The notes below the pieces were generated by a model. It was not told the origin of the DNA. It was given only the letters and a program-made list of their open reading frames with translations, and ran no database searches. From positions 1 to 7,382 of the forward strand of contig URMQ01000074.1 in assembly GCA_900548955.1 (NCBI GenBank): a stretch of DNA of 7,382 bases, read 5' to 3'. The number at the start of each line of letters is the position of its first letter. Position 1 is the first letter of the stretch. Shown in pieces: positions 1 through 5,674 of this stretch. The position numbers and the translations under genes are program-made. The DNA comes from an uncultured Eggerthella sp. GTDB lineage: Bacteria; Actinomycetota; Coriobacteriia; Coriobacteriales; Eggerthellaceae.

Positions 1-216
1 TGTTTCGGTATCACAATACTGCTTAACTTCATCAAGATACGCTTCAGAAAACGCAATAATACGTTCGTTAGTTGCTTGAGAATTATCAACGATGTTAAGT
101 TTCTTCCCTTCACTTGCATAGCGACGAGCAGAAGCATTGTCGAAAATAGGTTCCTGAGTAGATTCTGCAAAAGCAAATACTTCAGGAGAAATATAGGTAT
201 CGTCGAGCACGAGCAT
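1..216 (-). CDS. Partial gene, N-terminal 72 codons; possible ATP-grasp family protein
   Basis: Reading leftward from an ATG at 214-216 gives 72 uninterrupted codons, and the gene runs off the left edge of the window. The start is supported by a purine-rich ribosome binding site (AAAGGAA on the minus strand) at a normal distance upstream. The peptide begins MLVLDDTYISPEVFAFAEST and continues with an acidic and aromatic mix that looks like a soluble protein, with no signal peptide or membrane segment. The opening pattern (a short beta strand, a D/E-x-Y/F-I/V-S turn, then 'IFDNASARRYA' and 'LNIVD') reminds me of the pre-ATP-grasp N-terminus of uncharacterised ATP-grasp (carbamoyl-phosphate-synthase-like) proteins in Coriobacteriia. 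That resemblance is from memory only. The gene lies downstream of the helicase on the same strand, 116 bp away. It is a real gene with good confidence, but the function is a guess. Confidence 0.7.
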   Translation of the reverse strand, partial: MLVLDDTYISPEVFAFAESTQEPIFDNASARRYASEGKKLNIVDNSQATNERIIAFSEAYLDEVKQYCDTET

Positions 217-274
217 GTGCAAATTCCTTTCTTCTATGTTGCGAGCAAACTACTAAGCGGGTGTTACTATTGCG

Positions 275-342
275 TTTTCCGCCACTTTGCGTGTTCCTCC
301 ACTTTGCGCGATTTAGCGCTAAGCGCATTCCACTACTTCGCG
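275..342. repeat. Degenerate 17-bp tandem repeat with a 10-bp palindrome
   Basis: Units at 275-291 (TTTTCCGCCACTTTGCG) and 292-308 (TGTTCCTCCACTTTGCG) lie head to tail and match at 15 of 17 positions. A third, weaker copy at 328-342 (TTCCACTACTTCGCG) matches the core at 12 of 15 positions and overlaps the stop codon of the helicase gene. Between copies two and three is the perfect palindrome TTAGCGCTAA (313-322). The block fills most of the gap between the helicase and the next minus-strand gene. It has no T-run and does not look like an intrinsic terminator. Its role is unknown. Confidence 0.55.
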
Positions 343-2588
343 CGTTCCAATTTTACGCGAAAACTCAAAGCACGTGCTGTTGGCAGAGAATCAAATTGAA
401 TGACGTACGCGCGTTTTTCTCTATCGATATCCTGAATTTCACCTTTACCAAATACCGAATGAACCACCCTGTCGCCCACACTGAATTCAGGTACTGCAGA
501 CATATCAGCGATCCACTTATCCGTAAAACCATAGGCGCTGCGTGCTTGTTGCATTTGCACTTCGGTAGGAGGATTAGAAAACTCCAAAGTAGCTGGATCA
601 ATTTCCAGTAAAAAGCGAGAGGGATATCGCGGCATATTTTCATGCCCCGTGCCTTCAGCTTCCGTAAGGTATAATCCATCCCGCGCTCGCGTGAGCGCCA
701 CAAACGCCAGTCTACGTTCTTCTTCCATTGCTTCAAAGGTCATGGTTTTACGCGAAGGCAAAATACCTTCAGACATAGAGCATAAAAATACATGCGGAAA
801 CTCAAGACCTTTCGCCGAATGAATTGTCATTAAGCGAACCTTATCCTGAGCATCATCGAAAGCATCAAGATTAGATAACAACGCAATCTGAGATAAATAC
901 TGTTCTAGGGTTACTTCTTCACCGCAGGTAGTTTCAAATTCATAAATAGACTGCTTAAGCTCCGCTAAATTATCCAGGCGTTCCTGCCCACCTTCAGTGC
1001 GGAGCATTTTTTCATAACCACTTTCATTAAGCAGCGCCGAAAGCACTTCAGAAACGGGTCTACCCTCATACGAATGACGAAATTCTTCTACAAGCGCAAC
1101 AAATTCTTTCGCCTTCGTACCCTTGAATATTTCGCTTTCGATCGTAAGCTGAAGCGCTTCGTATAGTGAACAATCACGATTTTCTGCTTCTTCTCGTAAA
1201 AAGGTCATGCGACGCTTGCCCATATTGCGCTTAGGAACATTTACCACACGAGCAAAAGAAAGATCGTCTTGATACGCAATCATGCGCAAGTATGAGAGTG
1301 CATCTTTGACTTCCTTTCGCCCAAAAAAAGGCACACCGCTATAAATAGTATGAGGAATGCGAGCTTTCAAAAATGCCTCTTCAATGGAGCGCGAAGCATA
1401 ATGCGCACGATACAAAACAGCAATAGCCCGATACGGAACTCCTGCCTCATGAAGCGACTGCACTCCTTGTGCTATCCACTGCGCTTCTTCTGCAGAAGAT
1501 TTAGCGTGACGCCATACCGTGGGACCATGATCTGTTCTAACCGCAACCAAATCTTTCGGAATGCGTTCCTTGTTTTTCGCTATAAGCGAATTAGCCACAT
1601 CGAGCACCTGCGGCACAGAACGATAATTTTCTAGCATCATAACGGTATGGGTGTCTTGAAAACGTTCGTCAAAATCAAGCAAGTAACGCACGTTTGCTCC
1701 GCGCCACGTATAGATAGTCTGATCAGGATCGCCCACTACAAAAAGATTCTTATGATACGCAGCAAGAACTTCCATGAGTTGATACTGAATGGCATCAATA
1801 TCCTGAAATTCATCGACCATGATGTATTCCAACCGCTGTTGCCATTTCAGACGAATTTCTGGATTACGCGCAAAAATATAGAGTACGAAAACGAGCAAAT
1901 CGTTATAGTCCACGCCAAAGCATTTCTTCTCCTGGTAGAGATATCCATAAAAAATAATGTCGTGAGGCTTTGTTGCTGCCCAATACTTTTTGTACAGCTC
2001 TTCCAAAGAAAGCGAAAGCATATCGCGATAGTATTCTGGTCGTTCAACAAGCTTTTGCATTTCAATCATGTCACGCGCTTGAGAAAACGTCATATTGCGC
2101 AAGGTAAGACCACGTTCTTCGTAAATTATCTGAAGCATGGCATCAATATCGCCGTTATCCAAAACAAGAAAGCTTTTTGGGTATTGAATTTCATGCCCAT
2201 CTTCACGCAATACCGAAACACAAAAACCGTGAAATGTATTGATATAACCCGTATCGTTTCCACCCGTTAGTCGCTTGATACGATTGCGCATTTCATTTGC
2301 CGCTTTGTTGGTGAAGGTAACACAGAGAATATTTCCTGGAAGGATTCCTAATTCATTTACCAAATAAGCAAAGCGCTCGGTTAGCGTGCGCGTTTTGCCC
2401 GTACCCGCGCCAGCAATTACTCGTACATATCCTTCTGTGGTAGTAACTGCTTCAAGCTGTGCTGCATTTAAACGTTGGTGAAACGATGAGTTATCACTGA
2501 ATGAGGTATCCAGTGCATCAAAGGCCACTAACCCTTGTTGGTTAGCGATTTCCGCTTGATGCATTTGATTGTCTGCAAATTCTTCCAT
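333..2588 (-). CDS. pcrA: ATP-dependent DNA helicase, UvrD/PcrA (Rep) type, SF1A
   Basis: The product has 751 residues, the usual length for PcrA/UvrD. This family unwinds DNA 3' to 5' in nucleotide excision repair, replication restart and removal of recombination filaments. All superfamily 1A motifs are visible in order: Q motif around residue 40-50 (LNAAQLEAV), Walker A AGAGTGKT (59-66, catalytic K65), motif Ib INTFHGF near 116, Walker B DEFQD (259-263), motif III GDPDQTIYTWRGA (286-298), motif IV LENYRS (319-324), motif V MTIHSAKGLEF (587-597) and motif VI FVALTRAR (629-636). The C-terminal 50 residues (VGDRVVHSVFGKGEI...) form the Tudor-like domain that in PcrA contacts RNA polymerase. 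The ATG at 2586-2588 is preceded only by a weak TAGG ribosome binding site; a downstream Met (residue 9) is a possible alternative start. It is transcribed alone or with the partial gene downstream. PcrA and UvrD cannot be separated without a tree; the symbol is the best fit. Confidence 0.95.
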   Translation of the reverse strand: MEEFADNQMHQAEIANQQGLVAFDALDTSFSDNSSFHQRLNAAQLEAVTTTEGYVRVIAGAGTGKTRTLTERFAYLVNELGILPGNILCVTFTNKAANEMRNRIKRLTGGNDTGYINTFHGFCVSVLREDGHEIQYPKSFLVLDNGDIDAMLQIIYEERGLTLRNMTFSQARDMIEMQKLVERPEYYRDMLSLSLEELYKKYWAATKPHDIIFYGYLYQEKKCFGVDYNDLLVFVLYIFARNPEIRLKWQQRLEYIMVDEFQDIDAIQYQLMEVLAAYHKNLFVVGDPDQTIYTWRGANVRYLLDFDERFQDTHTVMMLENYRSVPQVLDVANSLIAKNKERIPKDLVAVRTDHGPTVWRHAKSSAEEAQWIAQGVQSLHEAGVPYRAIAVLYRAHYASRSIEEAFLKARIPHTIYSGVPFFGRKEVKDALSYLRMIAYQDDLSFARVVNVPKRNMGKRRMTFLREEAENRDCSLYEALQLTIESEIFKGTKAKEFVALVEEFRHSYEGRPVSEVLSALLNESGYEKMLRTEGGQERLDNLAELKQSIYEFETTCGEEVTLEQYLSQIALLSNLDAFDDAQDKVRLMTIHSAKGLEFPHVFLCSMSEGILPSRKTMTFEAMEEERRLAFVALTRARDGLYLTEAEGTGHENMPRYPSRFLLEIDPATLEFSNPPTEVQMQQARSAYGFTDKWIADMSAVPEFSVGDRVVHSVFGKGEIQDIDREKRAYVIQFDSLPTARALSFRVKLERAK

Positions 2589-2613
2589 GCAAAACCTAGT
2601 TACCAGTAGACGT

Positions 2614-2642
2614 TTTATATACAGAACAAGCCTATCATAAAT
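2614..2642 (-). promoter_or_regulatory. Candidate promoter of the helicase gene
   Basis: On the minus strand a TATAAA -10-like box (2614-2619) lies about 25 bases upstream of the helicase ATG. A poor -35 candidate, TTTATG, lies 16 bases further upstream (2636-2641). This promoter would be back-to-back with the plus-strand promoter of the small peptide gene, and the two share DNA around 2640. The assignment is by eye and weak. Confidence 0.3.
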
Positions 2643-2651
2643 CGTACATTT

Positions 2652-2661
2652 GTTCTATTAT
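2652..2661 (+). promoter_or_regulatory. Candidate promoter (-10 region) of the small peptide gene
   Basis: TATTAT (2656-2661) matches the -10 consensus at 5 of 6 positions and lies just after the CATTTGTT block shared with the antisense promoter. A transcript would begin near 2668, giving a leader of about 43 bases before the peptide ATG. No good -35 box is present at the expected distance. Confidence 0.4.
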
Positions 2662-2690
2662 TTATGCAAGCTAATGAGCGGATGGCTGCC

Positions 2691-2706
2691 TACCTGATCG
2701 GAGGTA
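2691..2706 (+). promoter_or_regulatory. Hairpin that could sequester the peptide gene's Shine-Dalgarno sequence
   Basis: TACCT (2691-2695) can pair with AGGTA (2702-2706) around a six-base loop, GATCGG. This would bury the AGG of the GGAGG ribosome binding site (2700-2704). Occlusion of the ribosome binding site in the full-length mRNA is common in type I toxin messages. The stem is only five pairs, so it may be weak. Confidence 0.35.
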
Positions 2707-2710
2707 AGTC

Positions 2711-2788
2711 ATGAATGATTTGATTCTAGTATTGGAATTACTTTGTTTAGCGCTGTTGCTACTTTTGACGCATAGGCTCATAAAGTAG
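2711..2788 (+). CDS. 25-residue hydrophobic peptide, candidate type I toxin
   Basis: A 26-codon reading frame (25 residues plus TAG) starts MNDLILVLELL and ends THRLIK. The middle is one run of Leu, Val, Ile, Ala and Cys long enough for a single membrane helix, with a short basic tail (His, Arg, Lys). GGAGG at 2700-2704 stands six bases before the ATG, the strongest ribosome binding site context in the window apart from the transporter. The stop codon is followed after two bases by a 9-bp GC hairpin. A tiny hydrophobic peptide, strong ribosome binding site, structured message, immediate terminator and an opposing promoter on the other strand together fit Fst, TxpA/BsrG or Hol-Tox style type I toxins, which act at the membrane. 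I do not recognise the sequence as a named family. It could instead be a small membrane subunit or a leader peptide. The coding call is firmer than the toxin call. Confidence 0.65.
   Translation: MNDLILVLELLCLALLLLLTHRLIK
2759..2788 (+). other. Long hairpin within the 3' coding part of the peptide message
   Basis: CTACTTT (2759-2765) pairs perfectly with AAAGTAG (2782-2788, which includes the stop codon). An inner TGA/TCA pair of triplets extends the stem past a single bulge. Together with the hairpin at 2791-2819 it gives the message two adjacent stem-loops at its 3' end. Confidence 0.4.
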
Positions 2789-2790
2789 CG

Positions 2791-2826
2791 CAGCCGCCCT
2801 ACATGCTAAGGGGCGGCTGGCTGTTT
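2791..2826 (+). terminator. Intrinsic terminator of the peptide gene
   Basis: CAGCCGCCC (2791-2799) and GGGCGGCTG (2811-2819) form a perfect 9-bp GC-rich stem around an 11-base loop. GC and then a four-base T-run (TGTTTT) follow on the plus strand. The T-run is short and slightly displaced, so termination may be partial. On the minus strand no T-run follows, so it is not a good terminator for the antisense direction. Confidence 0.65.
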
Positions 2827-2873
2827 TCAGAAGTTTTCTAGCAGCCAAACCTTAGGCAGAGGGTGACCGCTCA
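2791..2873 (-). ncRNA. Candidate antisense RNA (antitoxin) opposing the peptide gene
   Basis: A promoter at 2880-2885 on the minus strand would start an RNA near 2873. It would run toward the peptide gene, through the complement of its terminator and perhaps into the coding region. It would therefore be complementary to the 3' end of any longer toxin transcript. The 5' end resembles the toxin leader in sequence because of the inverted repeat. I see no open frame with a ribosome binding site in it. The 3' end is not defined by any clear terminator, and the boundary given is the minimum needed to overlap the hairpin. Confidence 0.3.
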
Positions 2874-2879
2874 TTAACT

Positions 2880-2892
2880 ATTGTAACAAATG
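2880..2892 (-). promoter_or_regulatory. Candidate antisense promoter with extended -10
   Basis: Read on the minus strand, TGTTACAAT carries a TACAAT -10 box (2885-2880, five of six consensus positions) preceded by an extended TGn element. The adjoining CATTTGTT block is also found before the plus-strand -10 box. The extended -10 may compensate for the lack of a clear -35 sequence. Confidence 0.4.
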
Positions 2893-2940
2893 ACGCTTAG
2901 TTTTTCCGACGCATTTCGCAAGATCTGCAATTACCAAGCC

Positions 2941-2980
2941 TCTTAATTACGACCATTCATTCTTAATTACAACCATCCAT
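2941..2980. repeat. Two-copy 20-bp tandem repeat
   Basis: TCTTAATTACGACCATTCAT (2941-2960) is followed directly by TCTTAATTACAACCATCCAT (2961-2980), with 18 of 20 positions identical. A weaker partial copy (TCTGCAATTACCAAGCC, 2924-2940) abuts the left side. The repeats sit just behind the antisense promoter, so they could be paired protein-binding sites. Confidence 0.7.
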
Positions 2981-3103
2981 TCAGCGATAAATACTACCCC
3001 TTCCCGCCCTCACAAAACCCAACACTGCTCTGTTTCTTGTTCAACAGTTGTCGAGGTTTCGCATACTTTCGCGCGAGATTTCTTTTTCATTTCCCGCAAA
3101 GTG

Positions 3104-3131
3104 TTAGTTCACTGGTATTCTTTCCTATACT
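3104..3131 (+). promoter_or_regulatory. Candidate promoter of the thioesterase gene
   Basis: TATACT (3126-3131) is a good -10 match, with the weak -35 candidate TTAGTT (3104-3109) 16 bases upstream. Transcription would start near 3138, leaving a leader of about 90 bases. Confidence 0.4.
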
Positions 3132-3230
3132 GCATTTTCAATAATTCGGCTTTGCCTTCGTACATAACAAACTCATGTTACGCAGGCATGCTATGCAAGC
3201 TTTATCACAATTACTACCGTGAGGTTTTTA

Positions 3231-3968
3231 ATGACTATCGGATACGAACAAACCTATCAGCTTCGCACGGGCGACTTTGATCGCTATGCTCATCTTCTTC
3301 CCTCTTCTATTTTGGATGTATTCCAAGATGTGGCAGGAGTTAATGCCGAACAGGTACCAGGCATGACTTGGAAAGAGTTAACCGATGCTGGTTTGTTCTG
3401 GGTAGTCACGCGTATCAAATACGAAGTAATTGAAACGCCTCATCTTCACGAACAGGTAATTGCACGCACCTGGCCGCTGGCTCCTACACGCCTAGGATTC
3501 CAGCGCGAATACACTATGCGCAAGCTTGATGGAACACCTTTAGTTAAGTGCAGCTCCGACTGGATTTTGATGGACTATAAAACTCGCAGCTTTGCTTCAG
3601 CTCGTGATTTCTATAACGGACCTCAGGATTTTTCCGAAGAAAAAGTATTCGAAAAGAAGCTTCGTAAAATCAAAACCTTCGAACCTGAAGACACTGGTGA
3701 AACTTTCCAGGTCCACTTTGTTGACATCGACATCAATGGGCATGTCAACAACTCGAAATACCCCAATTTCGTAATGAATTCGTTAGACCTTGGCGAAGAC
3801 GAAACTATCAAAACGTTCCAGATTGACTATCGCCACGAACTTCGCGCAGGCAGTACTGTGCGCATACATTCAAAACGCGATGGAAACGTTATAACTTCTA
3901 TGGGTATTTCTACTGAAGGCGATACCGCTGGCGAATGCATGTTTGCCACCCAAATTGAACTGGCTTAA
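3231..3968 (+). CDS. Acyl-ACP thioesterase (double hotdog fold)
   Basis: The 245-residue soluble protein hydrolyses the thioester of acyl-acyl carrier protein to release a free fatty acid in the cytoplasm. The N-terminal hotdog half covers about residues 1-135 (TGDFDRYAHLLPSSILDVFQD; SSDWILMDYKTRS near 108-120). The second half begins near 150 and carries D-I-N-G-H-V-N-N at 167-174. This matches the D-x-N-x-H catalytic pattern of plant FatA/FatB, and E203 in YRHEL fits the partner glutamate. The ATG at 3231 is chosen because GAGG (3221-3224) lies six bases upstream; a GTG at 3219 would put the ribosome binding site inside the gene. Its length is typical for bacterial members. There are no fatty-acid synthesis genes beside it, so the natural acyl substrate cannot be told from context. 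It converges on the transporter, with 12 bp between stop codons. Confidence 0.93.
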   Translation: MTIGYEQTYQLRTGDFDRYAHLLPSSILDVFQDVAGVNAEQVPGMTWKELTDAGLFWVVTRIKYEVIETPHLHEQVIARTWPLAPTRLGFQREYTMRKLDGTPLVKCSSDWILMDYKTRSFASARDFYNGPQDFSEEKVFEKKLRKIKTFEPEDTGETFQVHFVDIDINGHVNNSKYPNFVMNSLDLGEDETIKTFQIDYRHELRAGSTVRIHSKRDGNVITSMGISTEGDTAGECMFATQIELA

Positions 3969-3980
3969 TTCAGCTGTCTA

Positions 3981-5357
3981 CTATTCTTGCATTGCTGCTT
4001 TTTCGTCCTCAAGCTTGTAAGCAAGCATCTTTGCTACAAATACCAGAACGATTCCAATAATAGAAATCGCACCCGCTACCGTAAATGCAGGAACATAGGT
4101 ACCAAGCGTTTCCACCGTTGATGCCGCAACCATAGGACCAATAAACGAAGCTACAGTGTAGCCAGGATAAACAAACGAATAGTTCTGACCAAAGTTCGCA
4201 GACCCAAATGCATCACCCACGATTGCAGGAACAATCGACATAGTTCCGCCAAAGCATGCACCCACGACACTAACAGCCAGCAAGAAGGTAACAAACGTTG
4301 TAGCGTGACCAAGCAAGAGCACCATAACCACGGCATTTATTACCAACGAAATAATAAGCGCATTGTAGCGACCAATTGCATCGGATATAAAGCCGAAGCC
4401 AAATCGCCCTAAGAAGCTACCAAAAGCCATGACGCTTACCATGATGGCACCTTCAGAAGCAGTAAGGTGAGCTAATTCCTGGCCAATATCAGAAGCGTGG
4501 CCAGTAACCATCAAGCCGCTCGTTGAAGAAACCATAAGTGCAGCAAATAGCACATAGAACAAAGGCTGTTTCACCATCTGCGTTGAGCTGAAAGGAACTT
4601 CGCGATGACCAGAAAGTTTCTCAATTTCTTTAGTGGTTCGCTTTGTGTGACCAGTTTCTAAACCAGCGTTGTCGTCCTGGATTCTTACCGCGCCACTAGC
4701 TGTTGCATTCGCTGCTGCACTTACTGGAATATCGTCTTCAGCTGTTGCATCTTTTTCACTCCAGCCTTTGGGTGTCCATCCAGCAGGAGGAACATACAAA
4801 AGCCAAGAGAATACCAAATACACCACAAGCCATACCGCGCCAACGATATGAAATGCTGTTGATACATCAAATGTTTCAATAAGCCAGTTGCCCGCTGGTG
4901 CAAAAATCATTGGCCCAAGACCGATAGCACCAATGCAAACACCATTAGCAAGACCACGCTTATCAGGGAACCATTTGGTCACAACCGCAACAATGGTGTT
5001 GTATAACATGCCGTTACCAGCACCTGCAAAGCCACTATAAAACAGATACAGCATGGGCAGGTTATCTGCAAAGCCCGAGCAGAACCAGCCCAAGCCAAAC
5101 AACACGCCCGCACCTAAAACAATGAATCGCGGTTGGGTGTGACGCTGAAGCCAACCAGCTAGCATGCTCGAAAAACACGATGCAAGCAGGAAAAGTGAAT
5201 AGATCATGGACACTTCGGATGTCGTAAAGCCGAATTCTTCCATGAGAGGTTTATTGAAAATACTCCACATATAGATAGCACCCGTACCTAGTGCAGTAAA
5301 AGCACCTGCAGCAAGAATGGCTTCACGTGGAAGATTTGTTGTTGTTCCCCTTGCCAT
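3981..5357 (-). CDS. Major facilitator transporter, oxalate/formate antiporter (OFA) family
   Basis: The protein has 458 residues and about twelve hydrophobic membrane segments, split by a hydrophilic cytoplasmic loop at roughly 190-262. OFA hallmarks are present: GTGAIYMWSIFNKPLMEEF near 24-42, GNGMLYNTIVAVVTKWFPDKRGLANG (114-139) and PPAGWTPKGW (190-199). The second half repeats an MFS motif A-like stretch, GRFGFGFISDAIGR (317-330). Characterised OFA members exchange carboxylates such as oxalate and formate. The substrate here is not established: no Lys or Arg is found in the late segment at about 391-415, where OxlT carries its essential lysine. The central loop, rich in Ala and acidic residues, is long. 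The ATG follows a very strong AAGGAGGGG ribosome binding site (minus strand, 5361-5369), suggesting high expression. Upstream is an inverted repeat that could be an operator. Confidence 0.9.
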   Translation of the reverse strand: MARGTTTNLPREAILAAGAFTALGTGAIYMWSIFNKPLMEEFGFTTSEVSMIYSLFLLASCFSSMLAGWLQRHTQPRFIVLGAGVLFGLGWFCSGFADNLPMLYLFYSGFAGAGNGMLYNTIVAVVTKWFPDKRGLANGVCIGAIGLGPMIFAPAGNWLIETFDVSTAFHIVGAVWLVVYLVFSWLLYVPPAGWTPKGWSEKDATAEDDIPVSAAANATASGAVRIQDDNAGLETGHTKRTTKEIEKLSGHREVPFSSTQMVKQPLFYVLFAALMVSSTSGLMVTGHASDIGQELAHLTASEGAIMVSVMAFGSFLGRFGFGFISDAIGRYNALIISLVINAVVMVLLLGHATTFVTFLLAVSVVGACFGGTMSIVPAIVGDAFGSANFGQNYSFVYPGYTVASFIGPMVAASTVETLGTYVPAFTVAGAISIIGIVLVFVAKMLAYKLEDEKAAMQE

Positions 5358-5463
5358 AATCCCCTCCTTGCCGTGCGACTAAAAGCAACCTCAAATGGCC
5401 GACTATCACACCGCAAACTGATGTAGCAGAGAAGCTATATTCCCTAAGTCCTTATATCCCCAC

Positions 5464-5480
5464 ATAAGAACTTCTCTTAT
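5464..5480. promoter_or_regulatory. Candidate operator, 17-bp inverted repeat upstream of the transporter
   Basis: ATAAGA (5464-5469) and TCTTAT (5475-5480) are perfect inverted halves around a 5-bp spacer, ACTTC. The site is about 107 bp upstream of the transporter start, at or near the -35 region of the possible minus-strand -10 boxes. Its size suits a dimeric regulator. No regulator gene is in the window. Confidence 0.35.
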
Positions 5481-5549
5481 TGTAGGTCTGCTTATTCCCA
5501 CAATTCGCAAAAATTGAGTAGATTTATATGCTTAAACGATTTTGAAAAG

Positions 5550-5578
5550 TTATAACAATTAGAAACCCAAGTTATAGT
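5550..5578 (+). promoter_or_regulatory. Candidate promoter of the YbjQ-family gene
   Basis: TATAGT (5573-5578) matches the -10 consensus at five of six positions. TTATAA (5550-5555) lies exactly 17 bases upstream but matches the -35 consensus at only three positions. Both boxes fall within direct AAGTTATA repeats. Transcription would start near 5585, about 90 bases before the ATG. Confidence 0.4.
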
Positions 5579-5674
5579 CCTAGGTCATCGCTGTAAATTA
5601 ATAATGCATGTTCCATTGCAGCCTGCTTCACCGTTACAATATCTTCAAGCAATCACGAAACGAAAGGAACCGTC

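Larger units (their letters stand above)
2640..2898. repeat. Inverted repeat bracketing the small peptide gene (duplicated, inward-facing promoter sequence)
   Basis: The left arm read on the plus strand contains AATCGTACATTTGTT (2640-2654), TAATGAGCGG (2672-2681) and CTGCCTA (2686-2692). The right arm read on the minus strand contains AAGCGTCATTTGTT (2898-2885), TAATGAGCGG (2876-2867) and CTGCCTA (2859-2853). The same three blocks appear in the same order in both arms, with small gaps between them. The arms face each other across the 78-bp peptide gene and its terminator. I see no target duplication outside the arms, so it is not clearly a transposable element. The more likely reading is two related convergent promoters with related transcript 5' ends. 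Confidence 0.6.
2827..3230. other. 404-bp stretch without a recognised protein gene
   Basis: This stretch holds the right arm of the inverted repeat and antisense promoter (to about 2898), a 20-bp tandem repeat (2941-2980) and a pyrimidine-rich stretch (about 3001-3100). It ends with a candidate promoter near 3126 and the thioesterase leader with its GAGG ribosome binding site at 3221-3224. Very short frames are present, for example 18 codons from 2890, but none has a ribosome binding site. No tRNA or known riboswitch fold was apparent. Confidence 0.5.
5358..5674. other. Divergent intergenic region between transporter and YbjQ gene
   Basis: These 317 bp hold the transporter ribosome binding site (5361-5369), a 17-bp inverted repeat (5464-5480), an AT-rich centre (about 5500-5560), direct AAGTTATA repeats (5547-5554 and 5569-5576) with an overlapping YbjQ promoter, and the AAAGGAA ribosome binding site at 5663-5669. 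No convincing promoter for the transporter stands out: TATAAG (5451-5456) and TATAGC (5434-5439) on the minus strand are possible -10 boxes with poor -35 partners. No protein gene with its own ribosome binding site is seen. Confidence 0.5.

Noticed and set aside
275..342. CRISPR array
   Set aside because: The repeat units abut without spacers, are only 17 bp, and no cas gene is nearby.
261..611. A 116-codon plus-strand frame spanning the repeat block and the helicase 3' end
   Set aside because: It is mostly antisense to the Tudor-like domain of the helicase, has no ribosome binding site and resembles nothing recognisable.
1647..2270. A 207-codon open frame on the plus strand inside the helicase gene
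   Set aside because: It lies entirely antisense to a gene with all helicase motifs, its translation has no recognisable domain and odd composition, and no ribosome binding site supports it. It is a shadow frame.
2640..2898. The inverted-repeat cassette as a miniature transposable element
   Set aside because: The arms are imperfect with internal gaps, no flanking duplication is seen, and the arms do not resemble the ends of the insertion sequence in this window. Paired promoters explain them better.
2890..2946. An 18-codon plus-strand frame after the peptide gene
   Set aside because: It has no ribosome binding site, overlaps the antisense promoter arm, and its translation shows no helix or other feature.
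2663..3201. TATGCAAGCT present at both 2663-2672 and 3192-3201
   Set aside because: A single 10-bp match in AT-moderate intergenic DNA, with no extension on either side, is likely chance.
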